A DNA stretch of 64,000 nt from Collimonas rhizosphaerae (GCF_038896935.1 NZ_JBANDC010000023.1:1-64000), one strand, 5' to 3'. Counted from the first letter of the stretch, positions 36,722 through 45,966 are shown. Numbers and translations are program-made. Notes: generated by a model from the sequence alone, not told the origin.

Positions 36722-37274
36722 TGTGATCTCCTGAAAAAGCACATACCTCATTAAATCTGCAGCCTTTTTGCGCAACAATCCGCGGTCGAACGACTCCACA
36801 TTCAGCCGCAAATCAAACCCTCTGAATTCAGACTACGCGGTATCAGCATAGCCCCGATTAAAAATTACCTCAAGATAAATTTTTCCTTTAAGAAACATAT
36901 TATTAGAGCAATCCCTCTAGTCGGTTCTTCATAGGGAAAACAAGGTTTTGGCTTGAAATAGCATTTTACATTATGAAAATAATAGTTACACCAAGGCAAC
37001 CAATAATTACTTTTGGGTAAGCTAAAATTTCGATTGTCAGCATGCACTTTCTACAATCTTGTTCATCATAAAAATACAGATTGGTCTTACCACTTTTGCA
37101 CACAACCGCACACCATGGATCGGTGCGCAGAACTACTGTTTTTAGCGACAGATGCGCGATACTTCCTTAACGTTGGAGTCGGTACGAACATGGACAGCAA
37201 ATCGTCCCAAGCCGACAAAAAACCCGGCGGTAGTACGTGGCCCGAGATTCAATCCAGCCAAGGCGTCGTGAAAT
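36722..37274. other. AT-rich intergenic region upstream of flp
   Basis: 553 bp without a convincing gene, clearly more AT-rich than the flanks. It must carry the flp promoter, one candidate being at 36750-36778. I looked for a sigma-54 site (GG and GC twelve bases apart). The nearest match, read leftward around 36805-36820 (GGGTTTGATTTGC), has spacing one base too short. Confidence 0.55.
36750..36778 (-). promoter_or_regulatory. Candidate sigma-70-type promoter of flp
   Basis: On the minus strand TTGTTG and TTTAAT are separated by 17 bases, 29 bp before the flp ATG. Confidence 0.4.
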
Positions 37275-39041
37275 TTAATCCAGCTGATACGAATAGCTCG
37301 CATTCACACGCGGCGATCTCGAGCTGGAATTGACAGGAACATCCGCCACCGGCTTCGCCAGCGACAGGTCCAGGGTGTAATAACGACCATCCGAAAAGCG
37401 TACCCCCAGCGCAACAGAACCCAAAGTATCGTGGATCAAAGGACCCGCATTCGAATAAATTCGGGAGTGATCCACCAGAAAATATGGCTGCACCGACTTC
37501 AGATAGGTGTAGCTCACCGGGAACCGGCGATTGATTTCAGCCGATATGCCCCAGCCCTTGTCGCCTGCCAGTTCGCCGGCCGGATATGCGAGGCCGAACA
37601 GCTTGCCGCCGAAGCCGATCTGCTCGGAGGTCGGCAAGATATTGCTGCTGTATTGCGTGCCGACCGCCACCGCGACGCCGAAGCCCCCCGGCAGCTGGTT
37701 CGATTGCGCTGCCTGCATCGTGACCCTGGTAAAGCCCAGGTCGACATTGCTGTTCTCGCGCTTGGCGCCGAGCGCGTCCACGCCTTTATATACGCCGACA
37801 TTCAACTGGCGCGTCTGCTGCAGTTTTTCCGGACTGGTCTTGACATCGGTCCAGGCGACCTCGGCGCTCAATACCCGCACCTGCGAACTGAGCTGAATCG
37901 ACATCGGCGTGACCGGTACTGAACGGGTATACACCTGGGTATTTTCAGCGGCATAAGCGCCGCCGGTGACAGTCAGGTTATGCGTGTTATCAAGTATCAC
38001 CGGATAACTAAGAGAACCGCCAGCGCGTACGGTTTTGGTTTGATAGCGATTCTGGAATTGGATGTTTTCCAATGCCGAATTTTCCGGTTTGGCGCGATAG
38101 TCGGACCAGTTCAGCCTGGCCAGCAAGCCATCGGTGCCAATCGGCTGGACATAATTGATCGCATAATACTTTTCATCTTGCGGCCCGCTCGGCTGCAATG
38201 TGCTGACGGTCACCTGCTCGCCCAAGGGCGTCAAGCCGTTGGTGCTGGCGGTGAGCAAGCCACGGATGCCAGGCTGCCGGTAATCGGCCCCAACGCCGAC
38301 TGTAATCGGGCGCCGCGTCACTGTCAGTACCATATCGGCGGCGCCGTCGGTCGTGGTGGGCGGCGCCACGTTGGCGACAATCTTGACGCCCGGCTGCAAG
38401 CTGAGAATGCCGGCCACCCGTTCAAAAGTGGCGCGCCGCAGCGGCCGGTCCTGCTGCAGCTGTTCGGCAACCCGCTTCAGGCGCTCTTCGCTGCCGCCGG
38501 GATTGCCTTCTACCTTGACATTCTTGACATAGCCCTCGACCACCGTGACCACCACCACGTTGCCCTCGAAACTCTGGGCCGGGATAAAGGCAAAGGAAAG
38601 CGGATACCCCTGGTCCTGGTACATCTGCGTGACCTTGTTGGCAGCAGCCAGCAATTCGGCGACGGTGGTATCACGGTTGGCCAGCGACGCGAACAGCGCG
38701 GCTACCTGTTCGAACGGCAGGGTCTTGACGCCGGCGATCTGGAAACGCGACGGCGTCAGATGGCTGGCCAGCAGATTTTGCAACGCGGGATCGACTGCCT
38801 GGGTCTGGACATTGATGGTCACCGGCGCGCTTGGCGGCGCCTCTGCCTTGGGCAAGGTATCGATCGGGTTGCCTTGCACCGGGCTGCGCGCATCGGCGTG
38901 TGCCGGCAATGGATACGACGTAGTGAGCAAACATGCGCCGCTGACCATGATTACCGCGGCGCGGCGGTAGCACTTCGATTTGGATAATTGCATGCGGCTA
39001 CGGCTCTCGTTCGTTATCGACGGCAAAACCTGTCTATTCAT
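37275..39041 (-). CDS. Two-partner-secretion outer-membrane transporter (TpsB, ShlB/FhaC type)
   Basis: Protein of 588 residues. After a signal peptide ending near PLPAHADA come a POTRA/ShlB-type domain (FQIAGVKTLPFEQVAALF, then QDQGYPLSFAFIPAQSFEGN, VVEGYVKNVKVEG) and a beta-barrel with the ShlB-type repeats NWSDYRAKPENS and LFGLAYPAGELAGDKGWG, ending in aromatic YSYQLD. TpsB proteins export one large TpsA adhesin or hemolysin, usually encoded next door. None is present here: the neighbours are the tad locus and a small lipoprotein. ATG 39041 is used; MQLSKSK at 38993 would give a cleaner signal peptide. Confidence 0.85.
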   Translation of the reverse strand: MNRQVLPSITNESRSRMQLSKSKCYRRAAVIMVSGACLLTTSYPLPAHADARSPVQGNPIDTLPKAEAPPSAPVTINVQTQAVDPALQNLLASHLTPSRFQIAGVKTLPFEQVAALFASLANRDTTVAELLAAANKVTQMYQDQGYPLSFAFIPAQSFEGNVVVVTVVEGYVKNVKVEGNPGGSEERLKRVAEQLQQDRPLRRATFERVAGILSLQPGVKIVANVAPPTTTDGAADMVLTVTRRPITVGVGADYRQPGIRGLLTASTNGLTPLGEQVTVSTLQPSGPQDEKYYAINYVQPIGTDGLLARLNWSDYRAKPENSALENIQFQNRYQTKTVRAGGSLSYPVILDNTHNLTVTGGAYAAENTQVYTRSVPVTPMSIQLSSQVRVLSAEVAWTDVKTSPEKLQQTRQLNVGVYKGVDALGAKRENSNVDLGFTRVTMQAAQSNQLPGGFGVAVAVGTQYSSNILPTSEQIGFGGKLFGLAYPAGELAGDKGWGISAEINRRFPVSYTYLKSVQPYFLVDHSRIYSNAGPLIHDTLGSVALGVRFSDGRYYTLDLSLAKPVADVPVNSSSRSPRVNASYSYQLD

Positions 39042-39160
39042 CGGGACCTGAAGTCACTGTTAAATTACGGCAATAATTCATCCTGTGCAACAATTTTGTT
39101 GTTGCGTACGTTGCCATTTCGCCTCTGTACAGCCTGGCTGTTTTCCCGCATAACCCAAAA

Positions 39161-39190
39161 AAAAGCCTTGGTAAAAACCAAGGCTTTTTG
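39161..39190 (-). terminator. Intrinsic terminator after the repeat lipoprotein
   Basis: AAAAAGCCTTGGT, AAAA loop and ACCAAGGCTTTTT, with A- and T-runs on both sides. It lies 18 bp after the lipoprotein stop and before the TpsB gene. Confidence 0.93.
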
Positions 39191-39207
39191 CAAACCGCCG
39201 CTACTGC

Positions 39208-40515
39208 TTATTTTTTGGTTAAACCACCCAGCAAGCCGCTCAGCAGTCCTGAGGTTTGGCCGCTGCCTGTGGTGCCGGCGGCACCGGAGGACGCTGTGGT
39301 GGTCAAGCCGGCGACCAGGTTGGTCACTGGCGCCAGCAGGTTGCCAGTGCTGCCGCCGGTGCCGGCCACGCCGCTCACGCTGCCCAGCAGGCCGGTTACC
39401 GGAGCCAAGGGATTGCTGCTGCCGCCGGCACCGCTCACAGTGCCGGTCAAGCTGCCCAACAGGCCGGTCACAGGCGCGAGCGGACCGCTACCGCCGGCTG
39501 CGCCGCTCAAGCCACCGGTCAGGCTGCCAGTCAAGCCGTTGACCACGCCGACCACTGGAGCCAATGGCCCGGCAAGGGCGCCAACCAGCGCATTGTCAGC
39601 CGGCTGCAAGATACCGCCGGTCTGGTTGCCCAGCAACGGCTGGCCGGTGGTGGTTATACCGTTGACAGCAAGGCTGCCCACCAGGTTGCCGGCGTTGTTC
39701 ACGACCGGGCCTACATTGCTGACGACAGGCACGCCCGAGTTGGTCAAACCGCTGCCGACGCCGGCGACAGTACCGCCCACCACGCCCAGCAGCAGATTGG
39801 CTGGCTGGTTCAAAGCAGTCGCGTTACCCGCCGTCTGGAGCAAGTTTGCAGCAGTGTTGGTCAAAGGCACGATCGCGCTGCTCACAGTTTGCGTGACTTG
39901 CTGTACCGGGCCGGTGGTCAATGCGGTAGTCAGCGTTGGCGCTACGGTGCCGGAAATGGTGTTGCCTATGGTGCTGACCAGGCCGCCGACCGGTGCTGTC
40001 ACCGGCGCCAGGGCGCTAAGCGGGCCGCTGCTGCCAAGGCTGGTGACTACCTGGCCGGCGCTGTTGACGGTAGCACCGACCTGTGCCACCACTCCGCCTG
40101 CGCTGCCGACCGTGATGCCGATCGGATTCTGCGCCGTGCCGATTTGGCCCAGGCCATTCGTCAAGCCGCCGCCGAGCACGGTGACGATGCCGCTGGCATT
40201 GTCAACCACGCCGTTCAATGCAGTCTTGGTGCCAGGTGTGACCAGCGGCAGCTGGTTGATCAGCGTGCTGCCGACGCCGTCTACCGCTGTACCTACGCTT
40301 GATACGGTGGTGCCCAGGTTCGAAACCAGATTGGACGAACTGGCAGTCGGCGTGACTGGCGTAACTGGATTGGTGGGCGTGCCGCTGCCATCAGGGCTAC
40401 TGCCCGCAGGCGTCGCAGTATGGCTAAGCGAACCGTCGCTGGTGCCGCAACCTGTCAACAATGCCGTCAGCAATATGGATGCTGCAAGCACCCCGTTCTT
40501 TTTCAATGCTTTCAT
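39208..40515 (-). CDS. Gly/Val/Leu-rich repeat lipoprotein (collagen-like repeat annotation class)
   Basis: Protein of 435 residues with a clear lipobox (LLTGC, Cys23). The mature chain is almost only Gly, Val, Leu, Thr, Ser, Ala, Asn and Pro, with no cysteine after the lipobox and very few charged residues. Imperfect repeats recur: PLAPVTGLLGSLTG, PLAPVTGLLGSVSG, LLAPVTNLVAGL, PLAPVVGVVNGLTG, with Gly/Ser linkers. Similar Burkholderiales proteins are labelled collagen-like, though regular G-x-y triplets are not visible here. It may be surface-exposed or envelope-bound; the function is unknown. It is followed by a strong terminator, so it is not in one transcript with the TpsB gene. Confidence 0.75.
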   Translation of the reverse strand: MKALKKNGVLAASILLTALLTGCGTSDGSLSHTATPAGSSPDGSGTPTNPVTPVTPTASSSNLVSNLGTTVSSVGTAVDGVGSTLINQLPLVTPGTKTALNGVVDNASGIVTVLGGGLTNGLGQIGTAQNPIGITVGSAGGVVAQVGATVNSAGQVVTSLGSSGPLSALAPVTAPVGGLVSTIGNTISGTVAPTLTTALTTGPVQQVTQTVSSAIVPLTNTAANLLQTAGNATALNQPANLLLGVVGGTVAGVGSGLTNSGVPVVSNVGPVVNNAGNLVGSLAVNGITTTGQPLLGNQTGGILQPADNALVGALAGPLAPVVGVVNGLTGSLTGGLSGAAGGSGPLAPVTGLLGSLTGTVSGAGGSSNPLAPVTGLLGSVSGVAGTGGSTGNLLAPVTNLVAGLTTTASSGAAGTTGSGQTSGLLSGLLGGLTKK

Positions 40516-40882
40516 GATCGATCTCCCTTTTTGATGAATCGGATAAAGCTCTGCCTACTGTCTTTTCGCAAAGAGCGTGCCAGCCGGAAACGCCCTCGAA
40601 ACAGCAGTCCGTGCAGCTCATCCAATTTCACAAATCGAAAATAAAGATCTTTAAAATCAATGACTAACAGCGATTTCCAACAACCTTCCAGGAAAATGCG
40701 GCCGGTACTGCAGAGGCCTTTGACACGTAACATGTAACGTAACAGCAGGGAACATGCCGCCTTCGACATTGCAAGAATCATTGTAAAAAACACCACCAGA
40801 CAAACTCGGGCTTGCTGCCCCGTCGGTGCTTAAGCAAGCGCCTATAATGAGCGCTCCCGCTACATCCTTAAGACCACCGCCC
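40516..40882. other. Divergent intergenic region of 367 bp
   Basis: Separates the repeat lipoprotein and the 5'-nucleotidase. It contains three GTAAC copies at 40727-40743 with steps of 7 and 5 bases and a TATAAT at 40843-40848. Nothing resembling a gene is seen. Confidence 0.5.
40843..40848 (+). promoter_or_regulatory. Possible -10 of the 5'-nucleotidase gene
   Basis: A perfect TATAAT lies 35 bp before ATG 40883 and overlaps the alternative ATG 40847. If real, it makes 40883 the better start. No good -35 is visible. Confidence 0.35.
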
Positions 40883-41797
40883 ATGCCGCAGTCCTTAGAT
40901 AATTTGCTGGTGATCGGGATTTCATCCCGCGCGCTATTTGACCTGGAGACCGAAGAGGCCATCTTTCGCCAGCACGGCCTGGAAGAATATCGCCGCCACC
41001 AGCTGCTCAACGAAAATGAAATCCTGAAGCCGGGGGCCGGGTTCGCCCTGGTCAAGGCGCTGCTGAAACTGAACCGCCTGACAGGCCAGCGTTTTGTCGA
41101 AGTGGTCGTGATGTCGCGCAATTCCAGCGAGACCTCGATGCGCATCTTCAATTCGATCAAGCATTACGGCCTCGACATCACGCGCGCCGTATTGTCCGGC
41201 GGCGCTTCGCTGGCGCCCTACCTGCAGGCTTTCAATGTCAGCCTGTTCTTGTCCTTGCATGAAGATGACGTGCAGGCAGCCGTCAACTCCGGCGTGGCGG
41301 CGGCTTTGCTGTACCAAAAGCCGGAGAACGCGTTGGAAGAGCTGGAACAGATCCGTATCGCTTTCGACGGCGACGCCGTGATTTTTTCGGATGAATCGGA
41401 AAGGATTTACCAGACCGAGGGGATTGAAGCCTTTGAAAAACACGAGCGCGAAAACGCTTTGCTGCCGCTGCCGCAAGGTCCGTTTGCACGGCTGCTGCTG
41501 GCGCTGTCCTATATCCAGAATAATTTCAAGAATCCGGACGGGCATGCGGCGCCTATCCGCACCGCACTGGTCACGGCGCGCTCTTCGCCGGCCCATGAGC
41601 GGGTGATCCGCACCTTGCGCGCCTGGAATGTAGCGATCGACGAAACCTTTTTCATGGGCGGCATCGTCAAATCTGATGTGCTGTCCGCGTTCAAGCCCCA
41701 CATGTTTTTTGACGACCATCCCGATCATTGCGATCGCGCCGCCAACAAAGTACAGACTGGACGCGTGCCGTGGAAACAGGCGGGAGAATTTGAATAA
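40883..41797 (+). CDS. Cytosolic 5'-nucleotidase (PF06189 type)
   Basis: Protein of 304 residues from ATG 40883. Blocks typical of this bacterial cN-I-like family: VIGISSRALFDLETEEAIF near the start, the SRNSSETSMRIFNSIKHYGLDI region, AFDGDAVIFSDESERI and the final FFDDHPDHCDRAA. The family hydrolyses nucleoside 5'-monophosphates; the exact nucleotide preference is unknown. Upstream in-frame ATGs at 40826 and 40847 would add residues without similarity, and a TATAAT overlaps the second. It converges with the acyl-CoA ligase (25 bp gap). Confidence 0.85.
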   Translation: MPQSLDNLLVIGISSRALFDLETEEAIFRQHGLEEYRRHQLLNENEILKPGAGFALVKALLKLNRLTGQRFVEVVVMSRNSSETSMRIFNSIKHYGLDITRAVLSGGASLAPYLQAFNVSLFLSLHEDDVQAAVNSGVAAALLYQKPENALEELEQIRIAFDGDAVIFSDESERIYQTEGIEAFEKHERENALLPLPQGPFARLLLALSYIQNNFKNPDGHAAPIRTALVTARSSPAHERVIRTLRAWNVAIDETFFMGGIVKSDVLSAFKPHMFFDDHPDHCDRAANKVQTGRVPWKQAGEFE

Positions 41798-41822
41798 ACC
41801 CGCCGGCGCCTGGCGTCAGGCG

Positions 41823-43475
41823 TCACGCGGTTGGCAAGACATGCCCTTTGAACTGTTCCCGCAATTTGTTTTTCAGCAGCTTGCCGGTGGCGCCCAGCGG
41901 CAAGGCGTCGACAAACACCACATCGTCCGGCGTCCACCATTTGGCGACCTTGCCCTCGAAAAATTTGAGCAGCTGCGCGCTGTCCACTTCCATGCCCGGC
42001 TTCCGGACCACCACCAGCAATGGCCGCTCATCCCACTTCGGATGAAAGATGCCGATGCAGGCGGCCATCTGCACGGCCGGATGCGCCATCACGATGTTTT
42101 CCAGGTCTATGCTGCTGATCCACTCGCCGCCTGACTTGATGACGTCCTTGCTGCGGTCGGTGATCTGCATGTAGCCGTCGGCGTCGATGGTCGCCACGTC
42201 GCCGGTAGCGAACCAGCCATCCTGCAGCACCGCCCCGCCCTCATTCTTGAAATAGGTATCGATGATCCACGGCCCCTTGACCAGCAGGTTGCCGTAGGTT
42301 TCGCCATCCCACGGCAGTTCCTTGCCGGCGTCGTCGACAATCTTCATGTCGACCCCGTAGATCACATGGCCCTGCTTTTGCAGCAGCAGTTCCTGCTGTT
42401 CGACCGGCAGCGACAGATGCCTGGTCTGCAGGCAGCAGGAGGTGCCCAATGGCGACATCTCGGTCATGCCCCAGGCGTGCACCACCTCGACGCCATGGCG
42501 ATGGCGCAAAGCCTGCATCATCGCCGGCGGACAGGCGGAGCCGCCGATGATGGTGCGCTTGAAGCTGGAAAATTTCAGCTGGTTCTGGTCCAGGTAATTC
42601 AGCAGGCCAAGCCAGACGGTCGGCACGCCGGCGGAGATCGTCACCTGCTCCTGCTCGAACAGTTCATACAGCGATTTGCCATCCAGCGCGGCGCCCGGGA
42701 ACACCATCTTCGCGCCGGTAATCGGCACCGCATAGGGCAGACCCCAAGCATTGACGTGGAACATCGGCACCACCGGCAGCACGGCGTCGCGCCCCGATAT
42801 GTTCATGGTGTCGGGCATGATCGACGCCAGCGAATGCAATACCGTTGAACGATGCGAGTACAGGGCGCCCTTGGGGTTGCCGGTGGTGCCGGAGGTATAA
42901 CACAGGCTGGAAGCTGAATTCTCGTCAAACAGGGGCCAGTCGTAGTCGTCCGAACTGGCCTCCAGCAGCGCTTCGTAGCACAGCAGGTTCGGCAGCTTGC
43001 TCTCTGGCGGCATGTGTTCAGGAGCACACAAGGCAATGTAGCCCTTGATGGTCTTGGCCAGCGGCGCGACCGCCTCGACCAGCGGCAGGAAGCAGATATC
43101 GAACAGCAGGTACTGGTCTTCGGCGTGGTTGGCGATATAGCCGATCAGGTCGGGGTGCAGGCGCGGATTGATGGTGTGCAGCACCGCTCCCGACCCGGAC
43201 ACCGCATAGTACGCTTCCATGTGCCGGTAGCCGTTCCAGGCCAGCGTAGCGACCCGCTCGCCCATGCCCACGCCTAGCGCGGCCAAGGCATTGGCGAGCT
43301 TGCGCGCGCGCCGGTGGCAATCGCTATAGGTATAACGGTGGAGATCGCCTTCGACCCGCCGCGACACGATTTCATTGCGGCCGAAATAGCGGTCGGCGTG
43401 CTGGATAATGCTGGAGATGAGCAATGGCTGGCTCATCATCTGCCCCATCAGCGGGCTCTTGGGATATTGGGGCAT
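41823..43475 (-). CDS. Fatty-acid/aryl-acid-type acyl-CoA ligase
   Basis: ANL-superfamily AMP-forming ligase of 550 residues, activating a carboxylic acid to an acyl-adenylate and then to the CoA thioester. Motifs: YTSGTTGNPKGALYSHRS (P-loop-like), HAWGMTEMSPLG, GDVATIDADGYMQITDRSKD and the catalytic lysine region ATGKLLKNKLRE. It resembles medium-chain or 3-(methylthio)propionyl-CoA ligases (DmdB-like); the true substrate is unknown. CAGGAG precedes ATG 43475, so the GTG at 43502 is not chosen. It is a single gene downstream of the maeB terminator. Confidence 0.88.
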   Translation of the reverse strand: MPQYPKSPLMGQMMSQPLLISSIIQHADRYFGRNEIVSRRVEGDLHRYTYSDCHRRARKLANALAALGVGMGERVATLAWNGYRHMEAYYAVSGSGAVLHTINPRLHPDLIGYIANHAEDQYLLFDICFLPLVEAVAPLAKTIKGYIALCAPEHMPPESKLPNLLCYEALLEASSDDYDWPLFDENSASSLCYTSGTTGNPKGALYSHRSTVLHSLASIMPDTMNISGRDAVLPVVPMFHVNAWGLPYAVPITGAKMVFPGAALDGKSLYELFEQEQVTISAGVPTVWLGLLNYLDQNQLKFSSFKRTIIGGSACPPAMMQALRHRHGVEVVHAWGMTEMSPLGTSCCLQTRHLSLPVEQQELLLQKQGHVIYGVDMKIVDDAGKELPWDGETYGNLLVKGPWIIDTYFKNEGGAVLQDGWFATGDVATIDADGYMQITDRSKDVIKSGGEWISSIDLENIVMAHPAVQMAACIGIFHPKWDERPLLVVVRKPGMEVDSAQLLKFFEGKVAKWWTPDDVVFVDALPLGATGKLLKNKLREQFKGHVLPTA

Positions 43476-43565
43476 CGCATCTCCTGGCGCGTATTTTTTC
43501 ACATTGGAATGCCACTGTTTTTATTGCAATTTACACGTTTTATCCGCGCCGGAGATGCATGGCAC

Positions 43566-43616
43566 AAAAAAAAAGACCCAGCTTTGCCGCCGGTCACTTG
43601 GCGGTAAAGCTGGGTC
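43566..43616 (-). terminator. Strong intrinsic terminator after maeB
   Basis: A 17-bp stem (one G-T pair) GACCCAGCTTTgCCGCC with its complement and an 8-base loop, followed on the minus strand by nine T residues. Confidence 0.95.
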
Positions 43617-43653
43617 CTTCTATTCCTGCTGATGTTTTATTGCTGTTTCTGGC

Positions 43654-45966
43654 TTAGCGCGCGGAAATCGCATCCACCACGCACAGCGCAGTCATGTTGA
43701 CGATACGGCGCACGGTGGCCGACGGCGTCAGGATATGGACCGGCTTGGCGCAGCCGAGCAGGATGGGACCAACCGCAACGCCGTTGCCGCAGGTATTCTT
43801 GAGCAGGTTGTAGGCGATGTTGGCGGCGTCGATGTTAGGCATCACCAGCAGGTTGGCGTCGCCTTTCAGGGCCGAATCCGGCATCACTTTGCGCAGCAGC
43901 TCGGTATCCAGCGCAGTGTCGCCGTGCATTTCGCCGTCCACTTCCAGATCCGGCGCCTGCTCCTTGATGATGGCCAAGGCATTCCGCATTTTTTGCGCCG
44001 AAGCGCTGTTGCTGGTGCCGAAATTGGAATGGGACAGCAAGGCAGCGCGCGGCTTGATGCCGAAACGCAGCATTTCTTCCGCGGCCAGGATCGTGATTTC
44101 CGCCAGCTGCTCGGCAGTCGGATCTTCGTTGACATGGGTATCGACCAGCACCAGCTGCCGGCTCGGCAGGATCAGCGCATTCATCGCGGCGTAGACATTG
44201 ACGCCATCGCGGCGGCCCAGCACCTTGTCGATATAGTTCAAATGCAGGCTGGTAGTGCCGTAGGTGCCGCAGATCATGCCGTCGGCATGGCCCTTGTGGA
44301 TCGCCATCGAACCGATCAGCGTATGGCGGCGGCGCATTTCCAGCTTGGCGTACTGTTCGGTCACGCCCTGGCGCTTGGTCATCGCCAGGAAAGTCTGCCA
44401 GTAGTCGCGATAGCGTTCGTCGAAATCAGGATTGATGACTTCAAAGTCGACATCCGCTTTCAGGCGCAGGCCAAAGCGCTCGATGCGCTGCTGCAGCACC
44501 GCAGGCCGGCCGACCAGGATCGGACGCGCCAGGTTTTCGTCAACCACCACCTGCACTGCGCGCAGTACGCGCTCCTCTTCGCCTTCGGCGTACACGATGC
44601 GCTTTTTCTCGGCCGACGTCTTCTTGGCGGCCTGGAACAGCGGCCGCATGAACGTGCCGCTGCGGTAAACGAACTGCTGCAGCTTGTCGATGTAGGCTTC
44701 CATGTCCTTGATCGGACGGCTGGCGACGCCGGACGCCTCGGCAGCCTTGGCCACCGCCGGCGCGATCTTGATCATCAGGCGCGGATCGAACGGCTTTGGA
44801 ATGATGTACTCAGGGCCGAACGACAGGTTGGTGATGCCGTACGTCGTTGCGACGATGTCCGACTGTTCGGCTTGCGCCAGTTCGGCGATCGCATGCACCA
44901 CCGCGATTTCCATTTCACGGGTGATGGTGGTGGCGCCGCAATCGAGGGCGCCGCGGAAAATGTACGGGAAACACAGGACGTTGTTGACCTGGTTCGGATA
45001 GTCCGAACGGCCGGTCGCCATGACGGCGTCGTCGCGCACCGCCTTGACGTCTTCCGGCAGGATTTCAGGCGTCGGGTTGGCCAGCGCCAGCACCAGCGGC
45101 CGCGCCGCCATCGCCTTCACCATGTCTTGCTTGAGCACGCCGCCGGCCGACAGGCCGAGGAAAATGTCGGCGCCGGGAATCAGTTCAGCCAGGGTGCGCG
45201 CATCGGTCTCGCGGGCGAAACGTTCCTTGTCCGGGTCCATCAGTTCAACCCGGCCTTTATAGACCACGCCGGCCAGGTCGGTGACGAAAATATTCTCGAT
45301 CGGGAAACCGAGGTCAACGATCAGGTCCAGGCAGGCCAGCGCCGCGGCGCCCGCGCCCGACACCACCAGCTTGCAGCTCTTGATGTCTTTGCCCACGACT
45401 TTCAGGCCGTTCAGGATCGCCGCGCCGACGATGATGGCGGTGCCGTGCTGGTCGTCATGGAATACCGGGATCTTCATGCGGTCGCGCAGCTTGCGTTCGA
45501 TCTCGAAGCATTCCGGCGCCTTGATGTCTTCCAGGTTGATGCCGCCGAAGGTCGGCTCCAGCGAAGCGATGATGTCGCACAGCTTTTCCGGATTGGTTTC
45601 GTTGATTTCAATATCGAAGACATCGATGCCGGCGAATTTCTTGAACAGCACGCCCTTGCCTTCCATCACCGGCTTCGACGCCAGCGGCCCGATGTTGCCC
45701 AGGCCAAGCACGGCGGTGCCGTTGGTGATCACGGCGACCAGGTTGCCGCGCGCGGTGTAGCGGAAAGCATTGGCCGGATCGGCCACGATTTCTTCGCAAG
45801 CCGCAGCCACGCCTGGCGAATATGCCAGCGCCAGGTCGCGCTGGTTGGTCAATAGCTTGGTCGGGGTAACGCTGATTTTCCCCGGGGTCGGAAACTCGTG
45901 GTACTCAAGCGCCGCCTGACGCAATTGTTGACGAAGTTCTTCTTTTTTATCGATCATCGAATCCAT
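43654..45966 (-). CDS. maeB: NADP-dependent malic enzyme with phosphotransacetylase-like domain
   Basis: Protein of 770 residues from ATG 45966, decarboxylating malate to pyruvate with NADPH production. The N-terminal malic domain has PGKISVTPTKLLTNQRDLALAY and GLGNIGPLASKPVMEGKG, then IPVFHDDQHGTAI and the NAD(P)-binding GAGAAALACLDLI. The C-terminal third (about 435-770) is a PTA-type domain (EGEEERVLRAVQVV, GMICGTYGTTSLHLNYID, GVAVGPILLGCAKPVHIL), the fusion seen in MaeB proteins, where it is regulatory. ATG 46002 is an alternative, as no clear Shine-Dalgarno marks either. Confidence 0.95.
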   Translation of the reverse strand: MDSMIDKKEELRQQLRQAALEYHEFPTPGKISVTPTKLLTNQRDLALAYSPGVAAACEEIVADPANAFRYTARGNLVAVITNGTAVLGLGNIGPLASKPVMEGKGVLFKKFAGIDVFDIEINETNPEKLCDIIASLEPTFGGINLEDIKAPECFEIERKLRDRMKIPVFHDDQHGTAIIVGAAILNGLKVVGKDIKSCKLVVSGAGAAALACLDLIVDLGFPIENIFVTDLAGVVYKGRVELMDPDKERFARETDARTLAELIPGADIFLGLSAGGVLKQDMVKAMAARPLVLALANPTPEILPEDVKAVRDDAVMATGRSDYPNQVNNVLCFPYIFRGALDCGATTITREMEIAVVHAIAELAQAEQSDIVATTYGITNLSFGPEYIIPKPFDPRLMIKIAPAVAKAAEASGVASRPIKDMEAYIDKLQQFVYRSGTFMRPLFQAAKKTSAEKKRIVYAEGEEERVLRAVQVVVDENLARPILVGRPAVLQQRIERFGLRLKADVDFEVINPDFDERYRDYWQTFLAMTKRQGVTEQYAKLEMRRRHTLIGSMAIHKGHADGMICGTYGTTSLHLNYIDKVLGRRDGVNVYAAMNALILPSRQLVLVDTHVNEDPTAEQLAEITILAAEEMLRFGIKPRAALLSHSNFGTSNSASAQKMRNALAIIKEQAPDLEVDGEMHGDTALDTELLRKVMPDSALKGDANLLVMPNIDAANIAYNLLKNTCGNGVAVGPILLGCAKPVHILTPSATVRRIVNMTALCVVDAISAR

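Noticed and set aside
36805..36820. Sigma-54 promoter upstream of flp
   Set aside because: GG and GC are 11 rather than 12 bases apart on the minus strand, so the fit is below consensus.
36865..37333. Small open frames in the AT-rich gap (one on each strand)
   Set aside because: No Shine-Dalgarno, no family motif, and the plus-strand one runs into the TpsB gene in antisense. I regard the gap as non-coding.
39188..40534. 448-codon Pro/Thr-rich open frame opposite the repeat lipoprotein
   Set aside because: It is the complement of Gly/Val/Leu/Thr codons, which yields Pro/Thr/Ala; it has no credible start signal, and the minus-strand frame has a lipobox and a terminator.
43735..45855. 706-codon open frame opposite maeB
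   Set aside because: Antisense shadow of a strongly supported malic enzyme; composition is His/Arg/Asp/Gln-rich, with no family motif.
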